From: SVTX01 sp045653805
GTDB lineage: Bacteria > Bacillota > Clostridia > Oscillospirales > CAG-272
Assembly (NCBI GenBank): GCA_045653805.1
Contig: JAZOMF010000083.1
Coordinates: 1-21,593 of the forward strand
Direction of reading: 5' to 3'
Length of the DNA: 21,593 nt
Positions within the stretch are counted from its first letter, which is position 1. Each line of letters opens with the position of its first letter. Under the pieces are notes generated by a model. It searched no databases and was not told the DNA's origin. It saw only the letters and a list, made by a program, of their open reading frames with translations. The translations under genes were made by a program, and so were the position numbers. Below, one piece after another: positions 1-7,682 of this stretch.

Positions 1-4
1 ACGG

Positions 5-56
5 CGACACCTCATTTGCAAGCAAATCGGCCCCGCCCTACGTTTTTAGGGTGTCG
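5..56. repeat. Folded non-coding element at the left edge
   Basis: Seen in sequence: an outer inverted repeat CGACACC (5-11) with GGTGTCG (50-56) encloses two inner hairpins, ATTTGC/GCAAAT (14-27) and CCCTA/TAGGG (36-40 with 47-51). The last overlaps the outer arm by two bases. No coding frame is evident. The compact cloverleaf-like fold resembles the small intergenic palindromic repeats scattered through many gut Clostridia genomes, but no second copy occurs in this window, so its repeat nature is a guess. It could also be the tail of something lying further left. Confidence 0.35.
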
Positions 57-85
57 TTATCCCACTGATAAATCAAAATTTGAAT

Positions 86-111
86 TTAAAAAGGGCGGAC
101 AATGTCCGCCC
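86..111 (-). terminator. Intrinsic terminator of the esterase gene
   Basis: GGGCGGAC (93-100) pairs perfectly with GTCCGCCC (104-111) around a three-base loop. Read on the minus strand the hairpin is followed by TTTTTAAATT. It lies 13 bases past the stop codon at 125-127, the right place and orientation to end the minus-strand esterase transcript. Confidence 0.8.
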
Positions 112-124
112 AAAATTTAATTGA

Positions 125-1612
125 TTATTGCGAAACCTTAATTGAGAACGAGGGGCAAGGGAGATTGTTGCCGTTATAAAGCTCGGGCTCGACACGGATA
201 GAGAAGCAGTAGTTTACACAAGAGGTATCTGCATCCTCGGGCACGGTAACGATTACCTGACTGCGAGAGATTATCTTTGCCTCGGCAGGCTTTCTGTTAT
301 CGTGTGTGCCATCGTAAGATCCGATGGAGAAGCCGCCTACGGGGAGGTCTATACTGCTCTTGGGGTCGTGACCTGTAACGATAAGACCGGTGCCTACGTC
401 GGCAAAGCTGATTAAAATCTCTTTTTTATCAGCAGACAATGATGCAAACGTAGGACGGGGGGAGAGCGCATTCATAACAGAACCCACACCGTATTCTTTT
501 GCAAGCGCAAGCTTTGCAAGTCTTTCTGCAAGCTCAAGCTTTCTTGGGGAGTGCGCCCAATCGCAACCCTCGGGAGAGGGAAGGTCCATATCAACCGTCA
601 AGGTCATATCGGGGACAAGAGAAAGCGCGTCAAACTGCTTTATTCTTACTATGTCAAGAGCGGGAAAATGATTGAAGCAGTTATCGCCGTAATCGCAAAG
701 CTGAACGTTGTATATGGGGAAATTCTGACCAAAACGCTTTCTTTCGTCTTCAAAAAAAGCAGCCAAGTCGGTGTCGTACTTATCAGCGCAGGAGAGCCAA
801 CAGCCTTCGCTCTCGCCCTGGAAGAAGATCTGCGCCTTGAATGCAAGAGGAACAAGCGGATTGATAAGTGTATCGTACACGCCCCCGATTCTCGTGTTTG
901 CGCCCTTGGTGTAACCCAAGGAATGGGCGAGAGAGGTGGGCATAAGCTCGCGCATACAGGCGCCGCCTGCCGCCATCATAACGATTCCGATAGGGGTACC
1001 GATGTACTTTATGAGCTGTTTGGCAAAATACCAACCGATTGCCGAGCAATTAAGTGAGTTTTCCTCATCGGGGCGGCTCCAAGTCCACCGGGGATTAATG
1101 ATATCGGGCTGGGAAATATTGCTTTCTCTGGCAAGTGCCATGCCCTCCGAGCCCTTTTGGAAGAATATGCGGAAATTGTCGCCTGCATAGAAATCCATGC
1201 TGGGAGTGAGTGCCATGCAGGGGGCTAAATGAAGCTCTGCATTGGACTGACCGCCTATTATCCAAACGTCTCCAATAAGCACGTCTTCAAAGGTGACGGT
1301 GTGGTCAAATTCGTCGGAGATTATCATTATTTGAGGGTTTTCACATTCGGGACGAGCCGAAAAACCAAGCTCAAAGCGATTGTCCTCGCCAACGGTCGCG
1401 GTGACGGTCTCACCCATAAAGCAACCGGCTACTTTAGTGCCGACGTGGGTGGAAAACCCCCATATTTTAATAGGTTTTTCGCGCTGAAGCACCATATGAG
1501 ATGCGAAAATGCCCGACACCTTAAATTCAGGACAATTCCAACCGTTTTCAGCTATTTTTGTGGCTTCTGTTGTACTTGCGGTGGGGAGCTCTATATTGTG
1601 CTTATCTTCCAT
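125..1612 (-). CDS. Sialate O-acetylesterase-like SGNH hydrolase
   Basis: A 495-residue protein of the sialate O-acetylesterase (SASA/DUF303) family, which removes O-acetyl groups from sialic acids or acetylated plant and mucin glycans. The N-terminal part has the family's usual MVLQREKPIKIWG stretch (residues 40-52). The SGNH hydrolase core follows with GGQSN (120-124, nucleophile Ser123), FFQGESEG (263-270) and DWAH (351-354, catalytic Asp351 and His354). All catalytic blocks are present. No signal peptide is visible, so it probably acts in the cytoplasm on imported oligosaccharide. The start at 1612 is preceded by GAGGAT (1618-1623) at good spacing and by its own promoter. It stands alone between a terminator and the divergent upp gene. 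The substrate cannot be read from sequence; a rhamnosidase and rhaA elsewhere in the window fit a glycan-degrading lifestyle. Confidence 0.85.
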   Translation of the reverse strand: MEDKHNIELPTASTTEATKIAENGWNCPEFKVSGIFASHMVLQREKPIKIWGFSTHVGTKVAGCFMGETVTATVGEDNRFELGFSARPECENPQIMIISDEFDHTVTFEDVLIGDVWIIGGQSNAELHLAPCMALTPSMDFYAGDNFRIFFQKGSEGMALARESNISQPDIINPRWTWSRPDEENSLNCSAIGWYFAKQLIKYIGTPIGIVMMAAGGACMRELMPTSLAHSLGYTKGANTRIGGVYDTLINPLVPLAFKAQIFFQGESEGCWLSCADKYDTDLAAFFEDERKRFGQNFPIYNVQLCDYGDNCFNHFPALDIVRIKQFDALSLVPDMTLTVDMDLPSPEGCDWAHSPRKLELAERLAKLALAKEYGVGSVMNALSPRPTFASLSADKKEILISFADVGTGLIVTGHDPKSSIDLPVGGFSIGSYDGTHDNRKPAEAKIISRSQVIVTVPEDADTSCVNYCFSIRVEPELYNGNNLPCPSFSIKVSQ

Positions 1613-1650
1613 TATGTATCCTCACTTTCAGAAGAAAGGTTTATAAAGAA

Positions 1651-1679
1651 ATTATACAGCCGTCAAATTGAAAAGTCAA
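1651..1679 (-). promoter_or_regulatory. Sigma-A-type promoter for the esterase gene
   Basis: On the minus strand, TTGACT (1679-1674) is followed after exactly 17 bases by TATAAT (1656-1651). Transcription would start near 1644, about 30 bases upstream of the ATG at 1612. It is divergent from the upp promoter some 50 bases away. Confidence 0.7.
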
Positions 1680-1728
1680 TAGAAACCGAGGAAAAAACAG
1701 TTCTTTTTTGCTAATTTGAAAAAAAGAC

Positions 1729-1757
1729 TTGAAAAAGATAAAATAATGAGTTATAAT
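1729..1757 (+). promoter_or_regulatory. upp: Sigma-A-type promoter for upp
   Basis: TTGAAA (1729-1734), a 17-base spacer and a perfect TATAAT (1752-1757). The predicted start of transcription is near 1764, giving a leader of about 37 bases with the ribosome site AGAAAGGAA (1785-1793) before ATG 1801. No attenuator or riboswitch structure is visible in the short leader. Confidence 0.7.
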
Positions 1758-1800
1758 AATATAAGAATATAAAATCTGCATGCCAGAAAGGAATATTATT

Positions 1801-2430
1801 ATGAGCACACTTCACGTTGTAGATCATCCCCTTATTCGGCACAAGCTTTCCATTATGAGAAACAAGAAGACCGGTTCCAAGGACTTCCGCGAGCTTCTCA
1901 ACGAGATCGCAATGCTTATGGGCTATGAATTGACCAGAGATCTTCCCCTTGAGGAGATCACAATCGACACTCCTGTTCAGAGAACCAAGGCTTACACCAT
2001 TTCCGGCAAAAAGCTTGCTATCGTTCCTATCCTTCGTGCAGGTATCGGTATGGTAGACGGTCTTCTTGACCTCGTTCCCGTTGCAAAGGTTGGTCACATT
2101 GGTCTTTACCGTGATCCCGAAACTCACCTTCCTGTTACTTACTACTGCAAGCTCCCCTCCGACATAGACCAGAGAATCGTGATCCTCGTTGACCCTATGT
2201 TGGCTACCGGTGGCTCTGCAAGCGATGCACTTACCAAGCTTAAGGAGGCAGGATGCAAGCAGATCAAGTTTATGTGTCTCGTTGCCGCTCCCGAGGGAGT
2301 TGCAAAGGTTCAGGGAGACCATCCCGATGTTGACATCTACACCGCGTCTCTCGACGAAAAGCTGAACGATCATGCTTATATCGTTCCCGGTCTCGGTGAC
2401 GCTGGCGACAGAATTTTCGGTACAATGTAA
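1801..2430 (+). CDS. upp: Uracil phosphoribosyltransferase
   Basis: A 209-residue cytoplasmic enzyme of pyrimidine salvage that makes UMP from uracil and PRPP. It has the usual Upp length and opens with the typical MSTLHVVDHPLI. The PRPP-binding loop VDPMLATGGSA is at residues 130-140 and the uracil-binding C-terminal block GLGDAGDRIFGT closes the protein. The frame is open from an ATG at 1780, but that would precede the ribosome site; ATG 1801 is correctly spaced from AGAAAGGAA and matches the family N-terminus. It has its own promoter, and a strong hairpin follows the stop, so it is probably expressed largely alone. Identity is clear. Confidence 0.97.
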   Translation: MSTLHVVDHPLIRHKLSIMRNKKTGSKDFRELLNEIAMLMGYELTRDLPLEEITIDTPVQRTKAYTISGKKLAIVPILRAGIGMVDGLLDLVPVAKVGHIGLYRDPETHLPVTYYCKLPSDIDQRIVILVDPMLATGGSASDALTKLKEAGCKQIKFMCLVAAPEGVAKVQGDHPDVDIYTASLDEKLNDHAYIVPGLGDAGDRIFGTM

Positions 2431-2440
2431 TTTTTAAAAC

Positions 2441-2474
2441 TTGCGGAACCCTTTAGAATAAAAGGGTTCCGCAA
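2441..2474 (+). terminator. Hairpin between upp and the pseudouridine synthase
   Basis: A perfect 14-bp stem, TTGCGGAACCCTTT (2441-2454) with its complement at 2461-2474 and a six-base loop. The 3' flank is TCTCAAATTTT rather than a clean T-run, so termination may be partial and some reading-through into the next gene is possible. It might instead act as an RNA-stabilising 3' end. Confidence 0.6.
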
Positions 2475-2499
2475 TCTCAAATTTTCGTGAAGGTTAAAT

Positions 2500-3501
2500 A
2501 TGCAAATATTGAAGATCAACAAAAATGACGCGGGGCAGCGACTTGACAAGTTCCTCACCAAGGCTGTCAAGGGGTTACCTGCGTCGCTTATGTATAAGTA
2601 CATAAGAACCAAAAAAATAAAGGTCAACCGCAAGCGTTGTGAGCAAAAGCAGATACTTGTTGAGGGTGACGAAATCCAACTCTTTATCAGAGATGAATTT
2701 TTCGGCTCGCCCGAGCAGGATGATGGCGCTCTCTCCCGTATCACGCCCAAGCTCGACATCGCTTACGAGGATGATAATATCATCTTGTGCAACAAGCGTC
2801 CCGGCGTTCTCGTCCACGAGGACGACAGCGCAAAGGAGAATACCCTTATAATGCACATCAAGGCGTATCTTTTTCAAAAAGGAGAATATGATCCCGACGA
2901 GGAGCAGTCATTTGCTCCCGCGCTTTGCAATCGCATCGACAGAAACACGGGCGGCATAGTTATTGCGGCTAAAAATGCCGAGGCTTTGCGCGTGATGAAC
3001 GAAAAGATAAAGAACGATGAGATAAGAAAGTTCTATCTTTGTGCCGTTCACGGCAAGCCTAAAAAGAGCGCAGATACCCTGACGGGCTACCTCAAAAAGA
3101 ACAGCGCGGACAATCTTGTTACTATCTCGGATAAGCCCAAGGACGGCTACAAAAATATTATTACCAAGTACAAGGTAATTTCCGAGCGACGTGACAGCGC
3201 CCTTTGTGAGGTTGAGCTTGTTACGGGTAGGACTCACCAGATCCGCGCCCACATGGCGCATATCGGTCACCCTCTGCTGGGTGACGGCAAATACGGAGTT
3301 AACCGTGACGACCGTGCTCGCGGCTACAAATATCAAGCGCTCTATTCCTATAGACTGATATTCGATTTCGGCAAGGACGAGGGTTATCTCGGCTACCTTT
3401 CGGGCAAGCAGGTAAATCTTGACCCATCCGAAGTTTGGTTCGTTCAGGAATACTCGGGCGCATACGAAAAAATTGAAAAATTTCTTCGAGAGAAGAGATA
3501 A
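2500..3501 (+). CDS. RluA-family 23S rRNA pseudouridine synthase
   Basis: A 333-residue RNA-modifying enzyme that converts uridine to pseudouridine, by family most likely in 23S rRNA. Residues 1-63 form an S4 RNA-binding domain (GQRLDKFLTKAV near 12-23). The RluA catalytic domain follows, with the signature CNRIDRNTGG (143-152) carrying the catalytic Asp147, and the later block TGRTHQIRAHMAHIGHPLLG, which is strongly conserved in the family. The GG after the threonine looks more like RluC-type clostridial proteins than RluD, but the exact target uridines cannot be assigned. The start has a fair ribosome site (GAAGG, about 2488-2493). The stop is 12 bases from the lnt start, so the two are probably co-transcribed. 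Confidence 0.9.
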   Translation: MQILKINKNDAGQRLDKFLTKAVKGLPASLMYKYIRTKKIKVNRKRCEQKQILVEGDEIQLFIRDEFFGSPEQDDGALSRITPKLDIAYEDDNIILCNKRPGVLVHEDDSAKENTLIMHIKAYLFQKGEYDPDEEQSFAPALCNRIDRNTGGIVIAAKNAEALRVMNEKIKNDEIRKFYLCAVHGKPKKSADTLTGYLKKNSADNLVTISDKPKDGYKNIITKYKVISERRDSALCEVELVTGRTHQIRAHMAHIGHPLLGDGKYGVNRDDRARGYKYQALYSYRLIFDFGKDEGYLGYLSGKQVNLDPSEVWFVQEYSGAYEKIEKFLREKR

Positions 3502-3513
3502 GAGGGGAATTAT

Positions 3514-5100
3514 ATGAAAGATTTCATAGTTAAGCACAAAATTCCTCTTGCATTGATACCCGGCGGTTTTTTGACTGCACTGCCTTTGGTGATTCCGGAA
3601 TTGGGATTTTTGCAGTGGATATCGCTTATTCCGATGGCGTTTGCGCTTATGTGGATGTGTGAGGGCGAAAAAGTGCGTCCATTTAGAGCTTATGGAATGG
3701 GATTGCTGTTTTTTATGAGTTACTATGCCGTTACATTCCATTGGTTTTTCTATATGTATCCATTGGATTTTGCAGGCTTATCCAATGGTATTTCTCTTAT
3801 CGTGGTTATCCTTGCATGCTTTGGAACGGCATTCCTTCAGGCGATATTCAGCGCTCTCGGTTTTGTTGTCTTCGTGCTGATGGCAAGGACGGAATTTATT
3901 AAAAAAAGATGCTATCTGTTGCCTATATTAATGGCATCTCTTTGGGTAATTGCCGAGTGGTGGCAGAATTTCGGCTGGTGGGGCGTTCCGTGGGGAAGAC
4001 TTCCCTTGGGTCAGATAAATTTCACACTTTTGCTTCGCAGTGCATCGCTTTTCGGTTCTTATTTTATAACGTTCATGATAGTTGCCGTGAATTTCTTCTT
4101 GGCAATTGCAATAATCAAGCAGGGAATAAGAAGAATGGCTATAATCTCTGCCGCATCGCTTTTTGTGATCAATCTCACGCTTGGTATCGGTGTTACGTTA
4201 TCCTACAAGGATGGCGGAGAGACCTACAAGGCGGCGGCTATTCAAGGCAATATTTCTTCTACCGAAAAATGGAACGGAAAGACAGCCAACGTATTAAATA
4301 TTTATAAGGATCTCACTCGGCAGGCGGCAAACGAGGGAGCGGAAATCGTTGTTTGGCCCGAGACGGCGATCCCCATTGTCCTCGCCGAAAGACAGGACTA
4401 TTACGATGCCATAACCGCCATTGCGCGAGATAACGATATAACCCTTATTATTTCGGTATTCACACGAGATGAGGAGACCGGGCAGCTCAGAAATTCCATA
4501 CTTGAGATCAACAGTAAGGGTGAGGTAAACGAGGACGTATACAGTAAGCAGAGGCTTGTTCCGTTTGGCGAGTTTGTGCCTATGCGCAGCTTTGTCACCG
4601 CAATATTCCCGCCCTTGGCAGACATAAATATGCTCTCCGATGACCTTTCTGCGGGTGAAGAAAGCGTTGTGATCGACGGAGAGAAGGGAAATATCGGCTG
4701 CGCCGTATGCTTCGACTCAATATACGAGCAGGTGGTTTGGGAGGCGGCAAGGAACGGTGCAGAGCTGATTGCAGTATCCACCAACGATTCGTGGTTCAGC
4801 GACAGTGCCGCGCTCTCTATGCATAACGCTCAATCCCGTCTTCGTGCCATCGAGAGCGGCAGATATGTTGTCCGTGCCGCCAATACTGGAATATCCTCTA
4901 TAATAGACCCTATGGGTAACGTGAATGAGAATCTCGGTGCTATGGAACGAGGTTATATTATTTCTGACGTCCAAATGCGAAATGATACCACCTTGTATTC
5001 GCTTATCGGTAATGTTGTGGTGTATGCTTGCATAGCTTTTGTGGTTATAGTTTCGATAATTGATGTGGTCAATAAGGTAAAAATAAACAAAAAACAGTGA
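3514..5100 (+). CDS. lnt: Apolipoprotein N-acyltransferase
   Basis: A 528-residue integral membrane enzyme that transfers a third acyl chain to the N-terminal cysteine of lipoproteins. The first 230 residues hold about six to seven hydrophobic segments. The carbon-nitrogen hydrolase domain (about 237-490) carries the full triad: Glu283 in VVWPETAIP, Lys345 in KQRLVPFGEFVP, and Cys399 in GCAVCFDSIYE. A last membrane segment follows at about 495-520. Length and layout match the Lnt of Gram-negative bacteria (about 510 residues). Its ribosome site is AGAGGGG just before ATG, and it sits 12 bases downstream of the pseudouridine synthase gene. All active-site residues are present, so it should be functional. 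A lipoprotein gene lies next downstream, though under its own promoter. Many low-GC Gram-positives use other N-acylation systems, so a full Lnt here is notable. Confidence 0.93.
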   Translation: MKDFIVKHKIPLALIPGGFLTALPLVIPELGFLQWISLIPMAFALMWMCEGEKVRPFRAYGMGLLFFMSYYAVTFHWFFYMYPLDFAGLSNGISLIVVILACFGTAFLQAIFSALGFVVFVLMARTEFIKKRCYLLPILMASLWVIAEWWQNFGWWGVPWGRLPLGQINFTLLLRSASLFGSYFITFMIVAVNFFLAIAIIKQGIRRMAIISAASLFVINLTLGIGVTLSYKDGGETYKAAAIQGNISSTEKWNGKTANVLNIYKDLTRQAANEGAEIVVWPETAIPIVLAERQDYYDAITAIARDNDITLIISVFTRDEETGQLRNSILEINSKGEVNEDVYSKQRLVPFGEFVPMRSFVTAIFPPLADINMLSDDLSAGEESVVIDGEKGNIGCAVCFDSIYEQVVWEAARNGAELIAVSTNDSWFSDSAALSMHNAQSRLRAIESGRYVVRAANTGISSIIDPMGNVNENLGAMERGYIISDVQMRNDTTLYSLIGNVVVYACIAFVVIVSIIDVVNKVKINKKQ

Positions 5101-5138
5101 AAACTTGTTGACTTTATGTGAAATTCATAAAAACACTA

Positions 5139-5167
5139 TTGACAAAAAGCGGCAAATTGTATATAAT
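5139..5167 (+). promoter_or_regulatory. Near-perfect promoter for the lipoprotein gene
   Basis: Perfect consensus TTGACA (5139-5144), a 17-base spacer and TATAAT (5162-5167). Together with the ribosome site AAAGG (5206-5210) it suggests strong constitutive expression. Transcription would start near 5174. Confidence 0.8.
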
Positions 5168-5219
5168 TAGAGTACAAGCAATTTGTTTGAGATTTTCATT
5201 TTAAGAAAGGAATTATACT

Positions 5220-5597
5220 ATGAAAAAAACAAATATCAGAATTATTTCACTTGCACTTGTAATTATTATGGCATGCTTTGCATTGGCATCTTGCTCCAAC
5301 GCTCCTTCGGGAACATACAGCAATGAGGCTTATGCACTTAAGTTCTCCGGTGAAACTGTTGAGGTAACCTACGGCGACGACTCCAAGAAGACCACCGTTG
5401 AAGGCACCTTCGAGATGGGCGAGGACGAAGAGGGCAATATGACTATTACCATCACTCTTCCCGAGTCTGAAAGCATTCTTGATTACCGCTATAATCAACT
5501 CAAGCTTGTTCTTGATGGCACTCACAATTACAATAAGGGTGAGGATACCAAGGGCGAATACATTGAAATCGGCGCTGCTAAATTCTACAAGGAATAA
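5220..5597 (+). CDS. Small secreted lipoprotein of unknown function
   Basis: A 125-residue protein. Residues 1-24 are a type II signal peptide (MKKTNIR, then a hydrophobic core) ending in the lipobox LASC with the acylated Cys25. The mature part of about 100 residues is polar and rich in Thr, Glu and Gly. It looks all-beta, with alternating runs such as VEVTYGDDSKKTTVEGTF and MTITITLPES. I do not recognise the family; the pattern recalls small beta-barrel-like lipoproteins that report on how a ligand or sidedness is held, but nothing supports a specific role. It is a single-gene unit with a consensus promoter and a strong terminator, directly downstream of lnt, whose enzyme would act on exactly this kind of protein. 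Confidence 0.85.
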   Translation: MKKTNIRIISLALVIIMACFALASCSNAPSGTYSNEAYALKFSGETVEVTYGDDSKKTTVEGTFEMGEDEEGNMTITITLPESESILDYRYNQLKLVLDGTHNYNKGEDTKGEYIEIGAAKFYKE

Positions 5598-5603
5598 CTA
5601 ATA

Positions 5604-5656
5604 TTTACAAAAAGAAGGCTATCCGTTTTGGATAGCCTTCTTTTTGTAAATTTTTT
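5604..5656 (+). terminator. Strong intrinsic terminator after the lipoprotein gene
   Basis: A perfect 21-bp inverted repeat (5604-5624 with 5630-5650) has a five-base loop; its GC-rich core GAAGGCTATCC is flanked by A-runs and T-runs. A further six Ts follow at 5651-5656. It should isolate the lipoprotein gene from dxs and could also work on the other strand. Confidence 0.9.
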
Positions 5657-5696
5657 GTAATTTGTTGTATTATTGCGCTTTTTTGTTGAAAACCTC

Positions 5697-5725
5697 TTTA
5701 CATGAACAAAAAAAAGTGATAGAAT
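5697..5725 (+). promoter_or_regulatory. Probable promoter of the dxs-mutS2 gene group
   Basis: TTTACA (5697-5702), 17 bases, TAGAAT (5720-5725): one mismatch from consensus in each box. Transcription would begin near 5732, inside the upstream open extension of the dxs frame, which argues for the dxs start at 5779. It is the only clear promoter seen before the terminator at 13916. Confidence 0.55.
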
Positions 5726-5778
5726 ATATTATGTATAATTATATATTTTATTATTTTTGTAGAGAGGAGTCTCTGTCG

Positions 5779-7662
5779 ATGGAAAATAGGTATAAATATC
5801 TCGGTAGAGTTAACTCTCCCGAAGACTTAAAGACTTTGAATGCAGAAGAAATAGGCACGCTTTGCGGTGAGATAAGAGATTGCATAGTGGACGTAACCGA
5901 GAAAAACGGCGGACATTTAGCATCCAATCTCGGTGCGGTTGAGTTGAGTGTTGCCATACATAGAGTGTTTAATTGCCCTCACGACCACGTTATATTTGAC
6001 GTTGGGCATCAAAGCTACACACATAAGCTTCTTACGGGAAGATACGAAAGATTTGACACCCTCAGACAGGCAGGCGGACTTACTGGATTTACCAACCGCG
6101 ATGAAAGTGAATACGATTGTTTCGGTGCGGGTCATAGCTCCACGTCACTCTCTGCAGGTCTCGGATTTGCTAAAGCAGACAGAATTTCCGGCTCGGATGC
6201 ATATACTGTGGTGGTGTTTGGCGACGGTGCATTTACCGGTGGAATGATACATGAGGCTCTTAATAATTGTGAGCGAGATCTCAAGCTTATAATTATCCTC
6301 AATGAAAATGAGATGTCAATTTCTAAAAATATCGGACGATTTGCGAATAGCATATCAAAGCTTCGCCGTAAGAGAGGATATTTTAAGGCTAAAAAGGCAA
6401 CCGCTTCCTTTATCAAAAAGCTCCCTTTGGTTGGAAATTGGCTGTTCTGTAAGATAAGAGATATTAAAAAATCAATTAAAAATAAGCTTTACGGAAGTAA
6501 TTACTTCGAGGATATGGGGCTTTATTATCTTGGTCCTGCCGACGGAAACAATTATGAGGACGTAGAGGCACTCCTTGAGGCGGCAAAGGGTGCAGGTGAG
6601 AGTGTGCTTGTCCACCTTAAGACCCAAAAGGGCAAGGGATATGAGCTTGCCGAGGAAAATCCCGGAGAATATCACGGAGTTCGCCCCGCGTGTGCATCGG
6701 TCAATGAAACAAACTTTTCTGCCGAGTTTGGTAAGGCCATAAGCTCGCTGGCTCGTGAGGATGAAAAGATTTGTGCCATAACCGCCGCTATGAGCTCGGG
6801 CACGGGACTTGACGGATTTGCCACCGAATTTCCAAAAAGATTTTTTGACGTTGGAATTGCCGAGGAGCATGCGGCTACCTTTGCGGCGGGTCTTACCGCC
6901 GGCGGATACAAGCCTGTTTTTGCGGTATATTCGTCTTTCCTGCAGAGAAGCTATGACCAGATAATACACGATGTGGCGCTTCAGCGACTTCCCGTGGTAT
7001 TCTGTGTAGACAGAGCAGGCTTTAATGAGAGCGACGGTGCGACACACCACGGTGTATTTGACGTAGCGTTTGCCTCCCAGATTCCGAGAGTTAAGATATA
7101 TGCTCCCGTGACCTATGAAGGCTTGCAGCTTTCTTTGAAGGAGGCGGTCAATGCTTCTCACGTTTCTATGATAAGATACCCCTCGGGAAGCGAGAATCAT
7201 AGTATTAAATCTGCATTCTACTATGACGGAAAATTTGAAACAATCGGTATCAAAGCTGATTTTTCTGCCGAGAGCCTGCCGAAAACTATAATTATCACTC
7301 ACGGGCGCATCGCGGCAGAGTGTATAAAAGCAAAAGAGTCTCTTGAGGAGCAGAAGAGCGAAGTCGGAATATTGCTTTGTGAGTATCTGGCTCCTTATGA
7401 TACCCTTGCTGCAGAGATATTTGAAATTTTAAAGAGCGCAAGACCCGAAAATCTTCTTTTTGTCGAAGAAGAGATAAAGGCGGGAGGATTTGGAATGATG
7501 CTTGCCGAATCTCTTCGCGCTTTGGGCGTGCTCGACATAGTTAAGTACGATATTCTTGCCGCAAAGGATGCTTTCATAACGAGAAAAACGGGATGGAGCT
7601 ATCTTAAGGCTTCGGGACTTGATGCCGAGGCTATTGCAGAAAGAATTAAAAAATTTGATTAA
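5779..7662 (+). CDS. dxs: 1-deoxy-D-xylulose-5-phosphate synthase
   Basis: A 627-residue thiamine-diphosphate enzyme that condenses pyruvate and glyceraldehyde 3-phosphate, the entry step of the MEP isoprenoid pathway. Visible motifs are HQSYTHKLLTGR (77-88), GAGHSSTSLSAGLG (116-129), the ThDP/magnesium motif GDGAF through NENEMS (148-180), the catalytic Glu362 in GIAEEHAATFAAG, and DRAGFNESDGATHHGVFD in the pyrimidine domain. A transketolase C-terminal domain follows. The frame is open from 5662, but those 39 extra residues lack a ribosome site and span the promoter. ATG 5779 has GAGAGGAG (5762-5769) and gives the usual family length. mutS2 follows 20 bases later. All key residues are present. 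Confidence 0.96.
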   Translation: MENRYKYLGRVNSPEDLKTLNAEEIGTLCGEIRDCIVDVTEKNGGHLASNLGAVELSVAIHRVFNCPHDHVIFDVGHQSYTHKLLTGRYERFDTLRQAGGLTGFTNRDESEYDCFGAGHSSTSLSAGLGFAKADRISGSDAYTVVVFGDGAFTGGMIHEALNNCERDLKLIIILNENEMSISKNIGRFANSISKLRRKRGYFKAKKATASFIKKLPLVGNWLFCKIRDIKKSIKNKLYGSNYFEDMGLYYLGPADGNNYEDVEALLEAAKGAGESVLVHLKTQKGKGYELAEENPGEYHGVRPACASVNETNFSAEFGKAISSLAREDEKICAITAAMSSGTGLDGFATEFPKRFFDVGIAEEHAATFAAGLTAGGYKPVFAVYSSFLQRSYDQIIHDVALQRLPVVFCVDRAGFNESDGATHHGVFDVAFASQIPRVKIYAPVTYEGLQLSLKEAVNASHVSMIRYPSGSENHSIKSAFYYDGKFETIGIKADFSAESLPKTIIITHGRIAAECIKAKESLEEQKSEVGILLCEYLAPYDTLAAEIFEILKSARPENLLFVEEEIKAGGFGMMLAESLRALGVLDIVKYDILAAKDAFITRKTGWSYLKASGLDAEAIAERIKKFD

Positions 7663-7682
7663 TATATTGATATTTACACAAA

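Noticed and set aside
2908..3741. A 277-codon minus-strand frame across the pseudouridine synthase and lnt genes
   Set aside because: It spans the junction of two conserved plus-strand genes and shows no family features or start signals.
6472..7302. A 276-codon minus-strand frame within dxs
   Set aside because: It is fully inside the conserved dxs gene; composition is typical of an antisense shadow.
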